This document shows, piece by piece, positions 9,612 to 18,473 of a stretch of DNA of 64,000 nt. A program made the position numbers and the translations under genes. The stretch covers positions 1 to 64,000 of the forward strand of contig JAAWDZ010000017.1 in NCBI GenBank assembly GCA_022794015.1, given 5' to 3'. The stretch's first letter is position 1. The number at the start of each line of letters is the position of its first letter. The notes beneath the pieces were generated by a model. It ran no database searches. It saw nothing but the letters and a program-made list of their open reading frames with translations, and was not told where the DNA came from. This stretch comes from Eubacterium sp. Its GTDB lineage: Bacteria > Bacillota > Clostridia > Lachnospirales > Lachnospiraceae.

Positions 9612-9647
9612 AATCCTCAGAAATGCCATGATTGGAGAGAATTTGAA

Positions 9648-10310
9648 GTGGAGAAGGAAATTTCACAGGCAGTCATACGCAGGATGCCAAGATATTACAG
9701 ATATTTGGGGGAATTGATTGATGCAGGTGTAGAGCGTATTTCATCGAGTGATTTAAGCTCGCGCATGAATGTCACGGCTTCGCAGATTCGACAGGATTTG
9801 AATAATTTCGGCGGCTTCGGTCAGCAGGGATATGGTTACAACGTAAAGCATTTGTATGAAGAAATTGGCAAAATTTTAGGGCTGGGAGAACAGCATGCGA
9901 TTATTATCATAGGCGCCGGCAATCTGGGACAGGCGCTTGCCAATTATACGGATTTTGGAAAGTTTGGATTTGTCATTACGGCTCTGTTTGACGTAAATCC
10001 TGATTTGAAAGGCAAAAAAGTGCGGGGAATTGAGATTCACATGTTGGAGGAGTTGGATGCGTTTACAAAACATCATAAAGTAGACATAGCTGCTTTAACG
10101 CTGCCGAAATCGAAAGCAGATACGATTGCAAACCATCTGGTAGAGCTGGGGATCAGTGCGATTTGGAATTTTGCACACGTGGATCTGGATTTGGCCGACA
10201 AGAATGTAATTGTAGAAAGTGTTCATCTTTCGGATAGTCTGATGCAGTTGTCTTATAATATTGCAAAAGATAAAAGGGCGCTGCACGGTTGGAAATCATC
10301 TCTTTCATAA
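9648..10310 (+). CDS. rex: Redox-sensing transcriptional repressor Rex
   Basis: 220 aa, normal length. The N-terminal winged helix (residues about 8-60; VIRRMPRYYRYL, then TASQIRQDLNNFGGFGQQGYGY) is followed by a Rossmann domain with IIGAGNLGQALANY and a C-terminal swapped helix. Rex senses the NADH/NAD+ ratio and controls fermentation and respiration genes in Gram-positive bacteria. The GTG at 9648 is taken as the start because GGAGAG lies at the right distance and the translation begins where Rex family members begin. It is monocistronic: strong promoter before, hairpin after. No clear Rex operator (TTGTTAA-type palindrome) was seen in its own promoter. Confidence 0.95.
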   Translation: MEKEISQAVIRRMPRYYRYLGELIDAGVERISSSDLSSRMNVTASQIRQDLNNFGGFGQQGYGYNVKHLYEEIGKILGLGEQHAIIIIGAGNLGQALANYTDFGKFGFVITALFDVNPDLKGKKVRGIEIHMLEELDAFTKHHKVDIAALTLPKSKADTIANHLVELGISAIWNFAHVDLDLADKNVIVESVHLSDSLMQLSYNIAKDKRALHGWKSSLS

Positions 10311-10325
10311 ATAATATAAAAAGGG

Positions 10326-10365
10326 AGCTGTCGGAAAAGGTCGTTTTTTCGGCAGCTTCTGTTTT
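10326..10365 (+). terminator. Terminator of rex
   Basis: AGCTGTCG (10326-10333) pairs with CGGCAGCT (10350-10357), extended by A-run/T-run pairing inside the stem, and CTGTTTT follows. The stem is imperfect (one G-T) and the T-run is short. Confidence 0.6.
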
Positions 10366-10376
10366 AGAATTTCCCC

Positions 10377-10398
10377 AATATTGCCAAATGGCAGTATT
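10377..10398. promoter_or_regulatory. Near-perfect 22-bp inverted repeat in the leader before the lipoprotein gene
   Basis: Arms 10377-10386 and 10389-10398 match at 9 of 10 positions around a 2-nt centre (TGCCA-AA-TGGCA core). An AGGAGG with GTG (10412) opens a 10-codon mini-frame just after it. Could be an operator or part of a structured leader. The rest of 10366-10595 holds no recognisable gene or known riboswitch; a small hairpin AGGTA-TAT-TACCT is the only other structure noticed. Confidence 0.35.
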
Positions 10399-10595
10399 AC
10401 AGGAGGTTCAAAGTGAATAGAGCAGTTTCTGTCCGGGGAAGATAGGTATATTACCTGTACCTTCGACAGAACAAACGGTGGGTGCCAAATTGTCGGGCGG
10501 GAGGTTTATGTGCATTGCGAAGCGTGTAACAGGGAAGCTTGTCGATACGGTTACTATCTTCGAAACAGAAATATTGATATGGAGGAAGATGAAAA

Positions 10596-11174
10596 ATGAA
10601 AAACAAAATGGCGTTAATTTTTATTGCAGTTATGGCTTTGGTATTGACCGGATGCGGCGCAGGACAGCAGGATTCCAAAGAAAATGAAGAGGAAGCGTCC
10701 GAATATGCGCAGGCTTTGGATGTGTTAAATGCAGTAGTGGACACTTACGCAGAGGAGGATTTGTTTTCTATGTATGGCGGTGATTCGGAACATGCGGTGA
10801 TGGATGCTCCCGGTACGTTTGATATCCAGAAAAAAGAAGAGCTGACCGATACGTTTGGATTTCCGGAAAGTGAGTACGACAAGATTGATGGTGCGGCCTC
10901 TATGGTGCATATGATGAATGCAAACACATTTACCGGAGTAGTTTACCATTTAAAGGACAGTACGGATATGGACGCCTTTGCCGATGCGCTCAAAGAGAAT
11001 GTGCTAAGCAAGCAATGGGTTTGCGGACAGCCGGATACACTGGTATTAATGAGGGTAGGAAACGCATATGTGATTGCAGTTTACGGCGAAGCCGGTCTTG
11101 TGGAAACCTTTCAGACAAATGTGCTGTCTGCGGTTGACGGCGCTCAGGTGATGACAGAGACTCCCATTGTCTGA
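10596..11174 (+). CDS. Lipoprotein of unknown function (DUF4358-like)
   Basis: 192 aa. A lipoprotein signal peptide with lipobox LTGC (Cys 20) precedes an acidic linker and an alpha/beta domain of about 150 residues without recognisable catalytic motifs. Size, signal and position directly before MBOAT and DHHW genes match the DUF4358-like lipoproteins often found beside these genes in Lachnospiraceae. It would sit on the outer face of the membrane. Inferred role: accessory to the surface-polymer acylation system encoded next. The start has GGAGGAAG before it. Confidence 0.65.
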   Translation: MKNKMALIFIAVMALVLTGCGAGQQDSKENEEEASEYAQALDVLNAVVDTYAEEDLFSMYGGDSEHAVMDAPGTFDIQKKEELTDTFGFPESEYDKIDGAASMVHMMNANTFTGVVYHLKDSTDMDAFADALKENVLSKQWVCGQPDTLVLMRVGNAYVIAVYGEAGLVETFQTNVLSAVDGAQVMTETPIV

Positions 11175-11200
11175 TACCGGATCGGTTCGGGTGTGAAATT

Positions 11201-12553
11201 ATGTTGTTTTCAAGTATTACATTTTTGTATTATTTTCTGCCTGTGACTGCCGTAGTGTATTTCTTATCACCAAAACGGTGGAAAAATACAATACTGTTTT
11301 TGTGCAGCCTTTTTTTCTATGCCTGGGGAGAGCCAAAGTACATTATTTTGATGGGTATCACCATTTTACAGGGGTATTGGTTCGGTCTTTGTATAGAGCG
11401 GTATCGGACAGGAAAAGCCAGTCGTTTTTTTTTCATATGTTCGGTTGGTATCAGCCTCTCACTTTTGCTTTATTTTAAATATATTCCGTTTTTGCAGGTT
11501 TCCCTGCCGATCGGTATCAGTTTTTATACTTTTCAGATGATAAGTTATACGACAGATGTATATCGCGGGGAAATGGCACAGAAGAATATCATAAATTTAG
11601 CCGCTTATATCACTATGTTTCCGCAGCTTGTAGCCGGGCCCATTGTACGCTATTCGGATATTTTGGACCGGTTAAAGAACAGAGAGCATACGTGGGAAGG
11701 GGCGGCGGAAGGAATTCGTCGTTTTGTGATTGGACTGGCTAAAAAGGTTCTGCTGGCAGATCAGCTTGGAGAGCTTGGAAGTGTATTTTTGGCTTCACAG
11801 GAAAAGTCGGTGCTGTTTTACTGGCTGTATGCAGTCGGCGCTGCGTTACAGATTTATTTTGATTTTTCGGGTTACAGCGATATGGCGGTTGGACTGGGGA
11901 GGATATTTGGATTTCGGTTTCCGGAAAACTTTCATTATCCGTTTATCTCCGGCAGCATTACAGAATTCTGGCGGCGGTGGCATATTTCGCTTGGCTCCTG
12001 GTTCCGGGATTATGTTTATATTCCGTTAGGCGGCAGCCGCAGAGGAAAAAAGAGGCAGCTTTGCAATATTTTAATTGTATGGACATTAACCGGACTGTGG
12101 CATGGGGCGGCATGGAATTTTGTCCTGTGGGGACTGCTTTTTGCAGTGCTGCTTGCCGTTGAAAAAGTGTGGCTGCTGCAGGCGCTGAAAAAAAACAGAG
12201 TGCTTTCTCATATTTATGTGCTGTTTTTTGTACTGATAAGCTTTGTCATTTTTCATACGAGTGATCCTGTCCGGGTATTTTCTGATATTGGAGGGTTGTT
12301 TGGGGCAGGAGGAATTCCGCTTGTTTCAAAGGAGGCATGGTATTGCATGAGGAGCTTTGCGGGCGTTTTGCTGGCTGCTGCAGCCGGATCGACGCCGGTG
12401 TTTCGTATAATTGTTAAAAAAGCGATGGAAAAGCCGTTTTTGGGAAAAATGCTGCATGTGGCAGAGCCGGTTTTTGTGGCGGCGCTTATGATTACGGTTA
12501 CGGCATATCTTGTGGATGGATCGTTTCATCCTTTTTTGTATTTTCGGTTTTAA
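11201..12553 (+). CDS. MBOAT family membrane-bound O-acyltransferase (AlgI/DltB-like)
   Basis: 450 aa, about ten to twelve membrane segments. Family marks are the MFPQLVAGPIVRY segment, FDFSGYSDMAVGLGRIFGF, FWRRWHISLGSWFRDYVYIPLGGSRRG and the invariant His region TGLWHGAAWNFVLWG. MBOAT proteins of this subgroup move acyl groups across the membrane for transfer to exopolysaccharides, peptidoglycan or teichoic acids. The next gene encodes a DHHW/AlgX-like extracellular partner, forming the usual pair. No polysaccharide-synthesis genes are near, so the acceptor polymer is unknown. Confidence 0.92.
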   Translation: MLFSSITFLYYFLPVTAVVYFLSPKRWKNTILFLCSLFFYAWGEPKYIILMGITILQGYWFGLCIERYRTGKASRFFFICSVGISLSLLLYFKYIPFLQVSLPIGISFYTFQMISYTTDVYRGEMAQKNIINLAAYITMFPQLVAGPIVRYSDILDRLKNREHTWEGAAEGIRRFVIGLAKKVLLADQLGELGSVFLASQEKSVLFYWLYAVGAALQIYFDFSGYSDMAVGLGRIFGFRFPENFHYPFISGSITEFWRRWHISLGSWFRDYVYIPLGGSRRGKKRQLCNILIVWTLTGLWHGAAWNFVLWGLLFAVLLAVEKVWLLQALKKNRVLSHIYVLFFVLISFVIFHTSDPVRVFSDIGGLFGAGGIPLVSKEAWYCMRSFAGVLLAAAAGSTPVFRIIVKKAMEKPFLGKMLHVAEPVFVAALMITVTAYLVDGSFHPFLYFRF

Positions 12554-12599
12554 CAGCTCTAAGTGGAATATTTTTTGGGGAAAGAGGTGAAAAGCTGTG

Positions 12600-13694
12600 A
12601 TGGGTCAAACGAAGCATATTGCAGTCTGTGTAGTATTTGCCCTGTTACTGGCTGCAGGATTTCTGCTTTGTGTATTCGGGCCAAAAGAAACGTATTCGGA
12701 CAGCGAACGGCGCAGCCTTGCCGCTTTTCCGAAGGTTTCGGCTTATACGGTAAGAACCGGCCGTTTTATGTCTGATTTTGAAACTTATGTGACGGATACG
12801 TTTCCGTTTCGGGATTCTTTTCGGACTGTGAAGGCAGTCTGTTCATCCGCGGTTTTCAGACGGCAGGACAATCATGGTATTTATGAGGCGGATGGATATC
12901 TTTCTGCGGTGGAATATCCATTGGATGAAAAGTCGCTAAAACGGGCTTCAGATCGATTCCGGTATATCTGCGAGAAGTATCTGACGCGGGCAAATGCCGT
13001 TTTTCTTTCTGTAATTCCGGATAAAAACTGTTTTCTGGCGGAGGAAAGCGGTCATTTATCCATGGATTATGCGGATTTTGAAAAAAGAATGGAAGACAGC
13101 TGTGATTTTGCCGAATATATTTCGATTTCCGATCTGCTACAGCGGGAGGATTATTATAAGACGGACACGCATTGGCGGCAGGAAAGGATTGTGGATGTAG
13201 CAGAACGTCTTTTGCAGAAAATGGGGGCAAAAGCAGAGCAAAGGTTTCAAATACAGACGCTGAGCCGTGATTTTTACGGTGTGTATTACGGGCAGTCAGC
13301 GCTGCCCGCATCACCGGATACGCTTTCTTATCTGACCGGGGAAGCGATAGACAGCTGTTATGTTTATGACGGGCAGAACCAGAAAGAAATCAGTGTATAC
13401 GATTTCGAGAAAGCAGCGCAGAAAGACCCTTATGAAATATTTTTATCCGGCCCGCTGTCTTTGGTTACCCTGGAAAATCAAAAGGCTTCAAAAGAAAAAA
13501 AGCTGGTGATATTTCGCGATTCCTTTGGTTCCAGTATCGCACCGCTTTTGTGCGGCGGGTATTCTAAGATTACATTGGCAGACATCCGTTATATTCATCC
13601 GGATCTTTTGGGGAAGTTTGTCGATTTTGACGCATGCGACGTGCTTTTTTTATACAGCACTCTTGTAATGAATCACAGTGATACGCTGAAGTGA
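12600..13694 (+). CDS. DHHW family protein, AlgX/AlgJ-like acetyltransferase partner of MBOAT
   Basis: 364 aa from ATG 12600; GTG 12597 directly before it is an equally possible start behind GAGGTG. One N-terminal membrane segment (about residues 5-25) and then a large extracellular SGNH-type domain. The family motif appears as YYKTDTHW (Asp-Thr-His-Trp), and a later IFRDSFGSS supplies the probable catalytic Ser block. Proteins of this group accept acyl groups exported by MBOAT and place them on surface glycans. It follows the MBOAT gene by about 45 nt and the next gene begins 14 nt after its stop. Confidence 0.85.
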   Translation: MGQTKHIAVCVVFALLLAAGFLLCVFGPKETYSDSERRSLAAFPKVSAYTVRTGRFMSDFETYVTDTFPFRDSFRTVKAVCSSAVFRRQDNHGIYEADGYLSAVEYPLDEKSLKRASDRFRYICEKYLTRANAVFLSVIPDKNCFLAEESGHLSMDYADFEKRMEDSCDFAEYISISDLLQREDYYKTDTHWRQERIVDVAERLLQKMGAKAEQRFQIQTLSRDFYGVYYGQSALPASPDTLSYLTGEAIDSCYVYDGQNQKEISVYDFEKAAQKDPYEIFLSGPLSLVTLENQKASKEKKLVIFRDSFGSSIAPLLCGGYSKITLADIRYIHPDLLGKFVDFDACDVLFLYSTLVMNHSDTLK

Positions 13695-13708
13695 CAGGAG
13701 GATATATC

Positions 13709-14200
13709 ATGAAAATTATAGTCAGAAAATATGCAGAAAACGATTTGGAAGCTATGATTGAGATTTGGAATGAAGTTGTAAAAGAGGGAATTGCATTTCC
13801 GCAGGAAGAGCTTTTAAACAGGAAAACAGGCAGTGAGTTTTTTGCATCACAGGATTATACTGGCGTGGCGCAGGAAACGGATACGGGAAATATCCTGGGC
13901 CTTTATATTCTGCATCCGAATAACATCGGAAGATGCGGGCACATCTGTAATGCGAGTTATGCAGTACGTATGGACCAAAGAGGACGGCATATCGGGGAAA
14001 AACTGGTTTTGAACAGTCTGATACAGGGAAAACAGACAGGGTATCGGATCCTGCAGTTTAACGCCGTTGTAGCTTCGAATATGCACGCCAGGCATCTTTA
14101 TGAACGCCTTGGATTTATACAATTAGGGATGATTCCGGAGGGATTTCGTATGAAAGACGGGCATTATGAAGATATCTGCCCATATTATCATAAATTATAA
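13709..14200 (+). CDS. GNAT family N-acetyltransferase
   Basis: 163 aa. The start ATG 13709 lies 5-8 nt after AGGAGG; an in-frame upstream start at 13691 lacks a site. The GNAT fold is shown by the acetyl-CoA loop region VRMDQRGRHIGEKLVLN (Q/R-x-x-G-x-G/I form), the FNAVVASNMHARHLYERLGF motif of beta-6/alpha-4, and C-terminal GFRMKDGHYEDICPYYHKL. The H-x-x-A/Y-x-x-Y-E-x-x-G-F ending is typical of small-molecule or ribosomal acetylases such as PhnO/YhhY-like proteins. The substrate cannot be told. Confidence 0.9.
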   Translation: MKIIVRKYAENDLEAMIEIWNEVVKEGIAFPQEELLNRKTGSEFFASQDYTGVAQETDTGNILGLYILHPNNIGRCGHICNASYAVRMDQRGRHIGEKLVLNSLIQGKQTGYRILQFNAVVASNMHARHLYERLGFIQLGMIPEGFRMKDGHYEDICPYYHKL

Positions 14201-14220
14201 TAGTGTCAGGAGAAACAGAT

Positions 14221-14910
14221 ATGTTAGAACAGATAAAAGCGGCGATATTTGACCTGGACGGAACCTTAGTGGATTCCATGGGATTATGGCGCGATATTGA
14301 CATTGAATTTTTACAGGCAAGGGGGATTGCATATCACGATAGCCTGCAGGAATTGATCGAAGGTATGAGCTTTACGGAAACGGCGGTATTTTGCAAGGAA
14401 TACTACAACCTGCATGAATCCGTAGAGGAATTAAAGGCTATCTGGAACCGGATGGCGCAGCACAAATACCGTTACGAAGTACAGCTAAAGCCCGGCGCAT
14501 TGGAGTTTTTGGAGGATCTCAAAAGCCGTGGGATTAAAATGGGCATTGCCACCAGCAATTCCCCCGAACTGATTCAGGCGGTAAACGGGGCGTATCATTT
14601 TGACCGGTACATGTCCTGTATTGTAACGGCCTGTTCTGTCAATAAAGGAAAGCCGGCGCCTGACGTTTATCTGGAAGCTGCCAGACAGCTGGATGTGAAA
14701 CCGGAGGACTGCCTGGTATTTGAAGATATTGTAAAAGGACTGGAGGCCGGAAAAAATGCGGGTATGAAGGTTTGCGCAATAGAAGATTTGTATTCCGTTT
14801 CCCAAAGGACAAAGAAAAGGGAAATCTGTGATTATTACATAGAATCTTACGACGATATCAAAAATGGCTGTTATTATCAGGCGACAGCCGCAAAGAAGAA
14901 AAGGGCATAA
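14221..14910 (+). CDS. HAD superfamily phosphatase/phosphomutase (beta-PGM/CbbY-like)
   Basis: 229 aa. The ATG at 14221 is preferred over an upstream GTG (14203) because AGGAG lies 7-11 nt before it. Motif I is FDLDGTLVDS, motif II IATSNS, motif III Lys within NKGKPAPDVY and motif IV VFEDIVKGLEAG: a complete HAD-IA set with an alpha-helical cap (about residues 18-85). Probably a sugar-phosphate phosphatase or beta-phosphoglucomutase relative; the exact substrate is open. The next gene starts 5 nt after the stop. Confidence 0.9.
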   Translation: MLEQIKAAIFDLDGTLVDSMGLWRDIDIEFLQARGIAYHDSLQELIEGMSFTETAVFCKEYYNLHESVEELKAIWNRMAQHKYRYEVQLKPGALEFLEDLKSRGIKMGIATSNSPELIQAVNGAYHFDRYMSCIVTACSVNKGKPAPDVYLEAARQLDVKPEDCLVFEDIVKGLEAGKNAGMKVCAIEDLYSVSQRTKKREICDYYIESYDDIKNGCYYQATAAKKKRA

Positions 14911-14914
14911 AACG

Positions 14915-16807
14915 ATGCAAAAAGGATTTTTACCTGTAACAAAAGAAGAAATGCAAATGCGGGGAATTGGCCGGCCGGATTTTGTATATGTGATAGGGGA
15001 TGCTTATGTAGATCACCCTTCGTTTGGACATGCTGTGATTTCCAGGGTATTGGAATCCCGCGGGTATTCTGTGGGGATCATTTCACAGCCTGACTGGAAA
15101 GAAAACGACAGTATCTGCGTATTCGGCGAGCCACGGCTTGGCTTTTTGGTTTCTGCCGGAAATATGGATTCTATGGTCAATCATTATTCGGTATCCAGAC
15201 GGCGGCGGCAGACAGATGCATTTACACCTGGCGGCGTAATGGGAAAACGGCCGGATTATGCAACGGTTACTTATTGTAATCTTATCCGCAGGACATATAA
15301 ACATACGCCGATCATTATCGGCGGCATCGAAGCAAGTCTGCGGCGGCTGGCCCATTATGATTACTGGTCAGATCGGGTAAAGCGTTCCATTCTGCTGGAT
15401 TCCGGGGCAGATTTGATTTCCTATGGTATGGGGGAACGCAGTATTGTAGAAATTGCAGAAGCTTTGGACAGTGGAATTTCAATAGAAGATATTACGTTTA
15501 TTGACGGTACGGTTTATAAAACCAGAAAACGGGAAGATATTTACGACGCGGTGGAATTGCCGCATTTTGAGCAGGTCAGGGCGGATAAAAAGGCGTATGC
15601 TAAAAGCTTTTATATGCAGTACTGCAATACCGATCCATTTAACGGAAAGCGGTTGTATGAAACATATGACGGCAAGCTTTTTGTCGTACAGAACCCGGCG
15701 GCAAAGCCGCTTGGCCAAAGTGAAATGGATGCGGTTTATGCGTTGCCTTATATGCGGACCTACCATCCATCCTACGAAGCGGCAGGCGGTATTCCGGCGA
15801 TACGCGAGGTGCAGTTTAGTCTGGTCAGCAGCAGGGGATGTTTTGGGGGCTGCAGCTTTTGCGCGCTTACTTTTCATCAGGGCAGGATTATTCAGGCCAG
15901 AAGCCATGAGTCCATTTTAAACGAGGCCAGGAATATGATATGGGATCCGGATTTTAAAGGCTATATCCATGATGTAGGCGGACCGACTGCCAATTTCCGG
16001 CACCCTTCCTGTCAGAAGCAGTTAGAAAAGGGCGTATGCCAAAAGAAGCAGTGCCTGTTTCCTGCGCCCTGCAAAAATCTTTCGGTGGATCATACAGATT
16101 ATCTGGCGCTGCTTAAAAAGCTGCGTGAACTTCCGAATGTGAAGAAGGTTTTCATCCGCTCCGGTATCCGGTTTGACTATCTGATGGCAGATGATGATCC
16201 GGCATTTCTGCGGGAACTGTGCGAACACCACGTCAGCGGACAGCTAAAAGTTGCGCCGGAGCACATCAGCGATGCCGTTCTGGAAAAAATGGGAAAACCA
16301 TCGGCAGGGGTCTATCAGAAATTTACAAAAGCTTATAAAAAAATGAACGAAACCCTGAACAAAAAGCAGTATCTTGTACCATATCTGATGTCGTCCCATC
16401 CCGGTTCAACGTTAAAAGAAGCCATAGAGCTGGCGGAATTTCTGCGGGATTTGGGATATATGCCGGAGCAGGTACAGGATTTTTATCCGACGCCGTCTAC
16501 GATGTCGACCTGCATGTATTATACGGGACTGGATCCGCGTACGATGGAACCGGTATATACGGCAGTCAACCCCCATGAAAAGGCGATGCAGCGCGCATTG
16601 ATCCAGTACCGCAATCCAAAGAATTACGAGCTGGTACGGGAAGCATTGCAAAAAGCAGGCAGGGAGGATTTGATCGGTTTTGACAAAAAATGTCTGATCC
16701 GCCCCAGAAAGAGCGAAGCTGCTCCAAATAAAAAGCAGTCTCAGAAACCGGTAAAGAAAAAGACCATTCGAAATATTCATCCAAAGAAAAAGAAAACAGG
16801 AAAGTAG
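14915..16807 (+). CDS. YgiQ family radical SAM protein
   Basis: 630 aa. The start ATG 14915 gives the family N-terminus FLPVTKEEMQMRGI; an earlier in-frame ATG inside the HAD gene is not needed. The radical SAM cluster motif is SSRGCFGGCSFCAL (CxxxCxxC), preceded by the YgiQ N-terminal domain (GRPDFVYVIGDAYVDHPSFGHA) and followed by the long C-terminal part (QVQDFYPTPSTMSTCMYYTG). The last ~35 residues are a Lys/Arg-rich tail, suggesting nucleic-acid or ribosome contact. The reaction is not known for this widespread family. Confidence 0.92.
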   Translation: MQKGFLPVTKEEMQMRGIGRPDFVYVIGDAYVDHPSFGHAVISRVLESRGYSVGIISQPDWKENDSICVFGEPRLGFLVSAGNMDSMVNHYSVSRRRRQTDAFTPGGVMGKRPDYATVTYCNLIRRTYKHTPIIIGGIEASLRRLAHYDYWSDRVKRSILLDSGADLISYGMGERSIVEIAEALDSGISIEDITFIDGTVYKTRKREDIYDAVELPHFEQVRADKKAYAKSFYMQYCNTDPFNGKRLYETYDGKLFVVQNPAAKPLGQSEMDAVYALPYMRTYHPSYEAAGGIPAIREVQFSLVSSRGCFGGCSFCALTFHQGRIIQARSHESILNEARNMIWDPDFKGYIHDVGGPTANFRHPSCQKQLEKGVCQKKQCLFPAPCKNLSVDHTDYLALLKKLRELPNVKKVFIRSGIRFDYLMADDDPAFLRELCEHHVSGQLKVAPEHISDAVLEKMGKPSAGVYQKFTKAYKKMNETLNKKQYLVPYLMSSHPGSTLKEAIELAEFLRDLGYMPEQVQDFYPTPSTMSTCMYYTGLDPRTMEPVYTAVNPHEKAMQRALIQYRNPKNYELVREALQKAGREDLIGFDKKCLIRPRKSEAAPNKKQSQKPVKKKTIRNIHPKKKKTGK

Positions 16808-16813
16808 GCCGTT

Positions 16814-17767
16814 ATGCGAGAATTATCCATTGGGAAAAATGAAGCCGGACAGAGGTTTGATAAATATTTGAAGAAGCTTTTGTGCCAGGCGCCGGGCAGT
16901 TTTATATACAAGATGCTGCGCAAGAAAAATATTGTTTTAAACGAAAAAAAAGCGACCGGAGCGGAAAGGCTTAAGATGGGAGATCAGGTGAAGCTGTATC
17001 TGTCCGAGGAAACCTATCTGAAATTTTCTTCACGCCAGGAGAGCAGAGGCAGTGTAAAATATCTTCCGTCTGTTGACCTGGAGCATCTGCCTTTTACAGT
17101 CCTTTATGAGGATGAAGACATTTTGATGGTAAATAAGCCGGCCGGAATGCTTTCCCAGAAAGCAAAGCCAGAAGATGTCTCGGCGAATGAATATATCCTT
17201 TCTTATCTGGCGGCAACAGGATCATTTGAAAATAGGCCGGATGAAGCTTTCTGCCCGTCCGTCTGCAACCGTCTGGATCGGAATACTTCCGGGATTTTGA
17301 TTGCCGGGAAGACATTAAAAGGGCTGCAGGAGATAGCGAGGCAGTTAAAAGCCAGGGAAATACAGAAAATTTATCGATGTATTGTAGAAGGAAACCTGAC
17401 AGAAGCCTGCCGCATCAAAGGATATCTGCGTAAGGGCTGGGAAGAAAACAAAGTGTGTATTTTACCGGAGGCCAGGACGAAGGATGATAAATGGATTGAA
17501 ACGGAGTATGTTCCGATTGAGCAGTATCGGGATGCGACGCTTTTGGAGGTACGTCTGATTACGGGGCGTACGCATCAGATCCGGGCGCATCTGGCTTCTG
17601 TCGGGCATCCGGTGATTGGAGATACGAAATATGGAGGAAACATGTGCCCCAAAAGGAATATGCTGTATCTGCACGCGTACCGTGTCTGTCTGGAAGGCAA
17701 AGCAGAAGTGATAGCGCCGCTGCCGGAAGAATTTTTAAAGCTGTCAGATACACTGGAAAAGGAGTAG
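16814..17767 (+). CDS. RluA/RluC-family RNA pseudouridine synthase
   Basis: 317 aa. An N-terminal S4 RNA-binding domain (about residues 12-75) is followed by the pseudouridine synthase catalytic domain. The catalytic Asp lies in VCNRLDRNTSGILIAGK (HRLD-type motif II), and RLITGRTHQIRAHLASVGHPVIGDTKYG is the conserved C-terminal motif. It isomerises uridines in rRNA (the 955/2504/2580-type sites if an RluC orthologue; position inferred). It sits 6 nt after the radical SAM gene and 3 nt before recU, in one operon-like run. Confidence 0.93.
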   Translation: MRELSIGKNEAGQRFDKYLKKLLCQAPGSFIYKMLRKKNIVLNEKKATGAERLKMGDQVKLYLSEETYLKFSSRQESRGSVKYLPSVDLEHLPFTVLYEDEDILMVNKPAGMLSQKAKPEDVSANEYILSYLAATGSFENRPDEAFCPSVCNRLDRNTSGILIAGKTLKGLQEIARQLKAREIQKIYRCIVEGNLTEACRIKGYLRKGWEENKVCILPEARTKDDKWIETEYVPIEQYRDATLLEVRLITGRTHQIRAHLASVGHPVIGDTKYGGNMCPKRNMLYLHAYRVCLEGKAEVIAPLPEEFLKLSDTLEKE

Positions 17768-17770
17768 GAT

Positions 17771-18310
17771 ATGGCCACGTGGAACAGCAGGGGACTTCGG
17801 GGATCTGCGTTTGAAGAGTTTTTGAACCGTACCAATGAAAAATACTTAGAACAGGGGCTGGCGCTGATCCAGAAAATTCCGACGCCGATTACGCCGATTG
17901 CCATTGACAAGGCGAGCAGGCATATTACACTGGCGTATTTTGATCAGAAGAGTACGGTAGATTATATTGGGGCGGTACAGGGGATTCCAGTCTGTTTTGA
18001 TGCAAAAGAGTGCAATACGGATACGTTTCCGCTTGCGAATATCCATGAACATCAGATTGTGTTTATGGAGAATTTTGAAAAGCAGGGCGGGGTAGCGTTT
18101 ATTTTAATTTCCTTTACAAAACGGGATGAGTTTTATTATCTGCGTTTTTCTCTGCTGAAACAGTTCTGGCAGCGGAAGGTATCCGGCGGACGTAAGAGTT
18201 TTCGGTATGAAGAGCTGGAGCCGGCATTTTTTCTGAACTATCGGGGAGGGATTGTGATTCCTTATCTGGAGGGGCTTCAGAGAGATCTGGACTGCAGGGA
18301 AAAAGGATAA
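17771..18310 (+). CDS. recU: Holliday junction resolvase RecU
   Basis: 179 aa, a little short for RecU (about 200). The N-terminal basic RGLRGSAFEEFLNRTNEKYL, ALIQKIPTPI, the catalytic strand VDYIGAVQGIPVCFDAKEC and HQIVFMENFEKQGGVAFILI are the conserved RecU blocks; the Asp and Glu-x-Lys type metal ligands are present (D in VDYIG, D-x-K in FDAKE). RecU cuts and places Holliday junctions in Firmicutes recombination and chromosome segregation. It often neighbours a penicillin-binding protein gene, but here it follows rluC-type and YgiQ genes. Confidence 0.88.
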   Translation: MATWNSRGLRGSAFEEFLNRTNEKYLEQGLALIQKIPTPITPIAIDKASRHITLAYFDQKSTVDYIGAVQGIPVCFDAKECNTDTFPLANIHEHQIVFMENFEKQGGVAFILISFTKRDEFYYLRFSLLKQFWQRKVSGGRKSFRYEELEPAFFLNYRGGIVIPYLEGLQRDLDCREKG

Positions 18311-18369
18311 GTGCGGCAGTTTTTGCTTAATTTTTGCAAAATATCGCGCGGCTTATTATGTGCGAATAC

Positions 18370-18428
18370 AATCGAACGGTATGAACCGCACTTTATTTAT
18401 TGACAAAATTGTTCGATTTTCGTAAAAT
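18370..18428 (+). promoter_or_regulatory. Promoter with inverted-repeat operator for the toxin-antitoxin pair
   Basis: TTGACA (18400-18405), a 17-bp spacer and TAAAAT (18423-18428). The arms AATCGAAC (18370-18377) and GTTCGATT (18411-18418) form a perfect 8-bp inverted repeat around the -35; the right arm lies in the spacer. Phd/YefM antitoxins usually repress their own promoter, so this is a good operator candidate. Confidence 0.6.
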
Positions 18429-18473
18429 ATAGATGGACAGAAGCCATACTAATTTTGCAAGGAGGAATTTCTT

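Noticed and set aside
10507-10687. 60-codon frame with GGGAGG and ATG overlapping the lipoprotein gene
   Set aside because: It lies in another frame over the clear lipoprotein start and its lipobox region and has no recognisable content.
13847-14303. Minus-strand frames antisense to the GNAT and HAD genes
   Set aside because: Both + strand genes show complete family motifs; the antisense frames have none.
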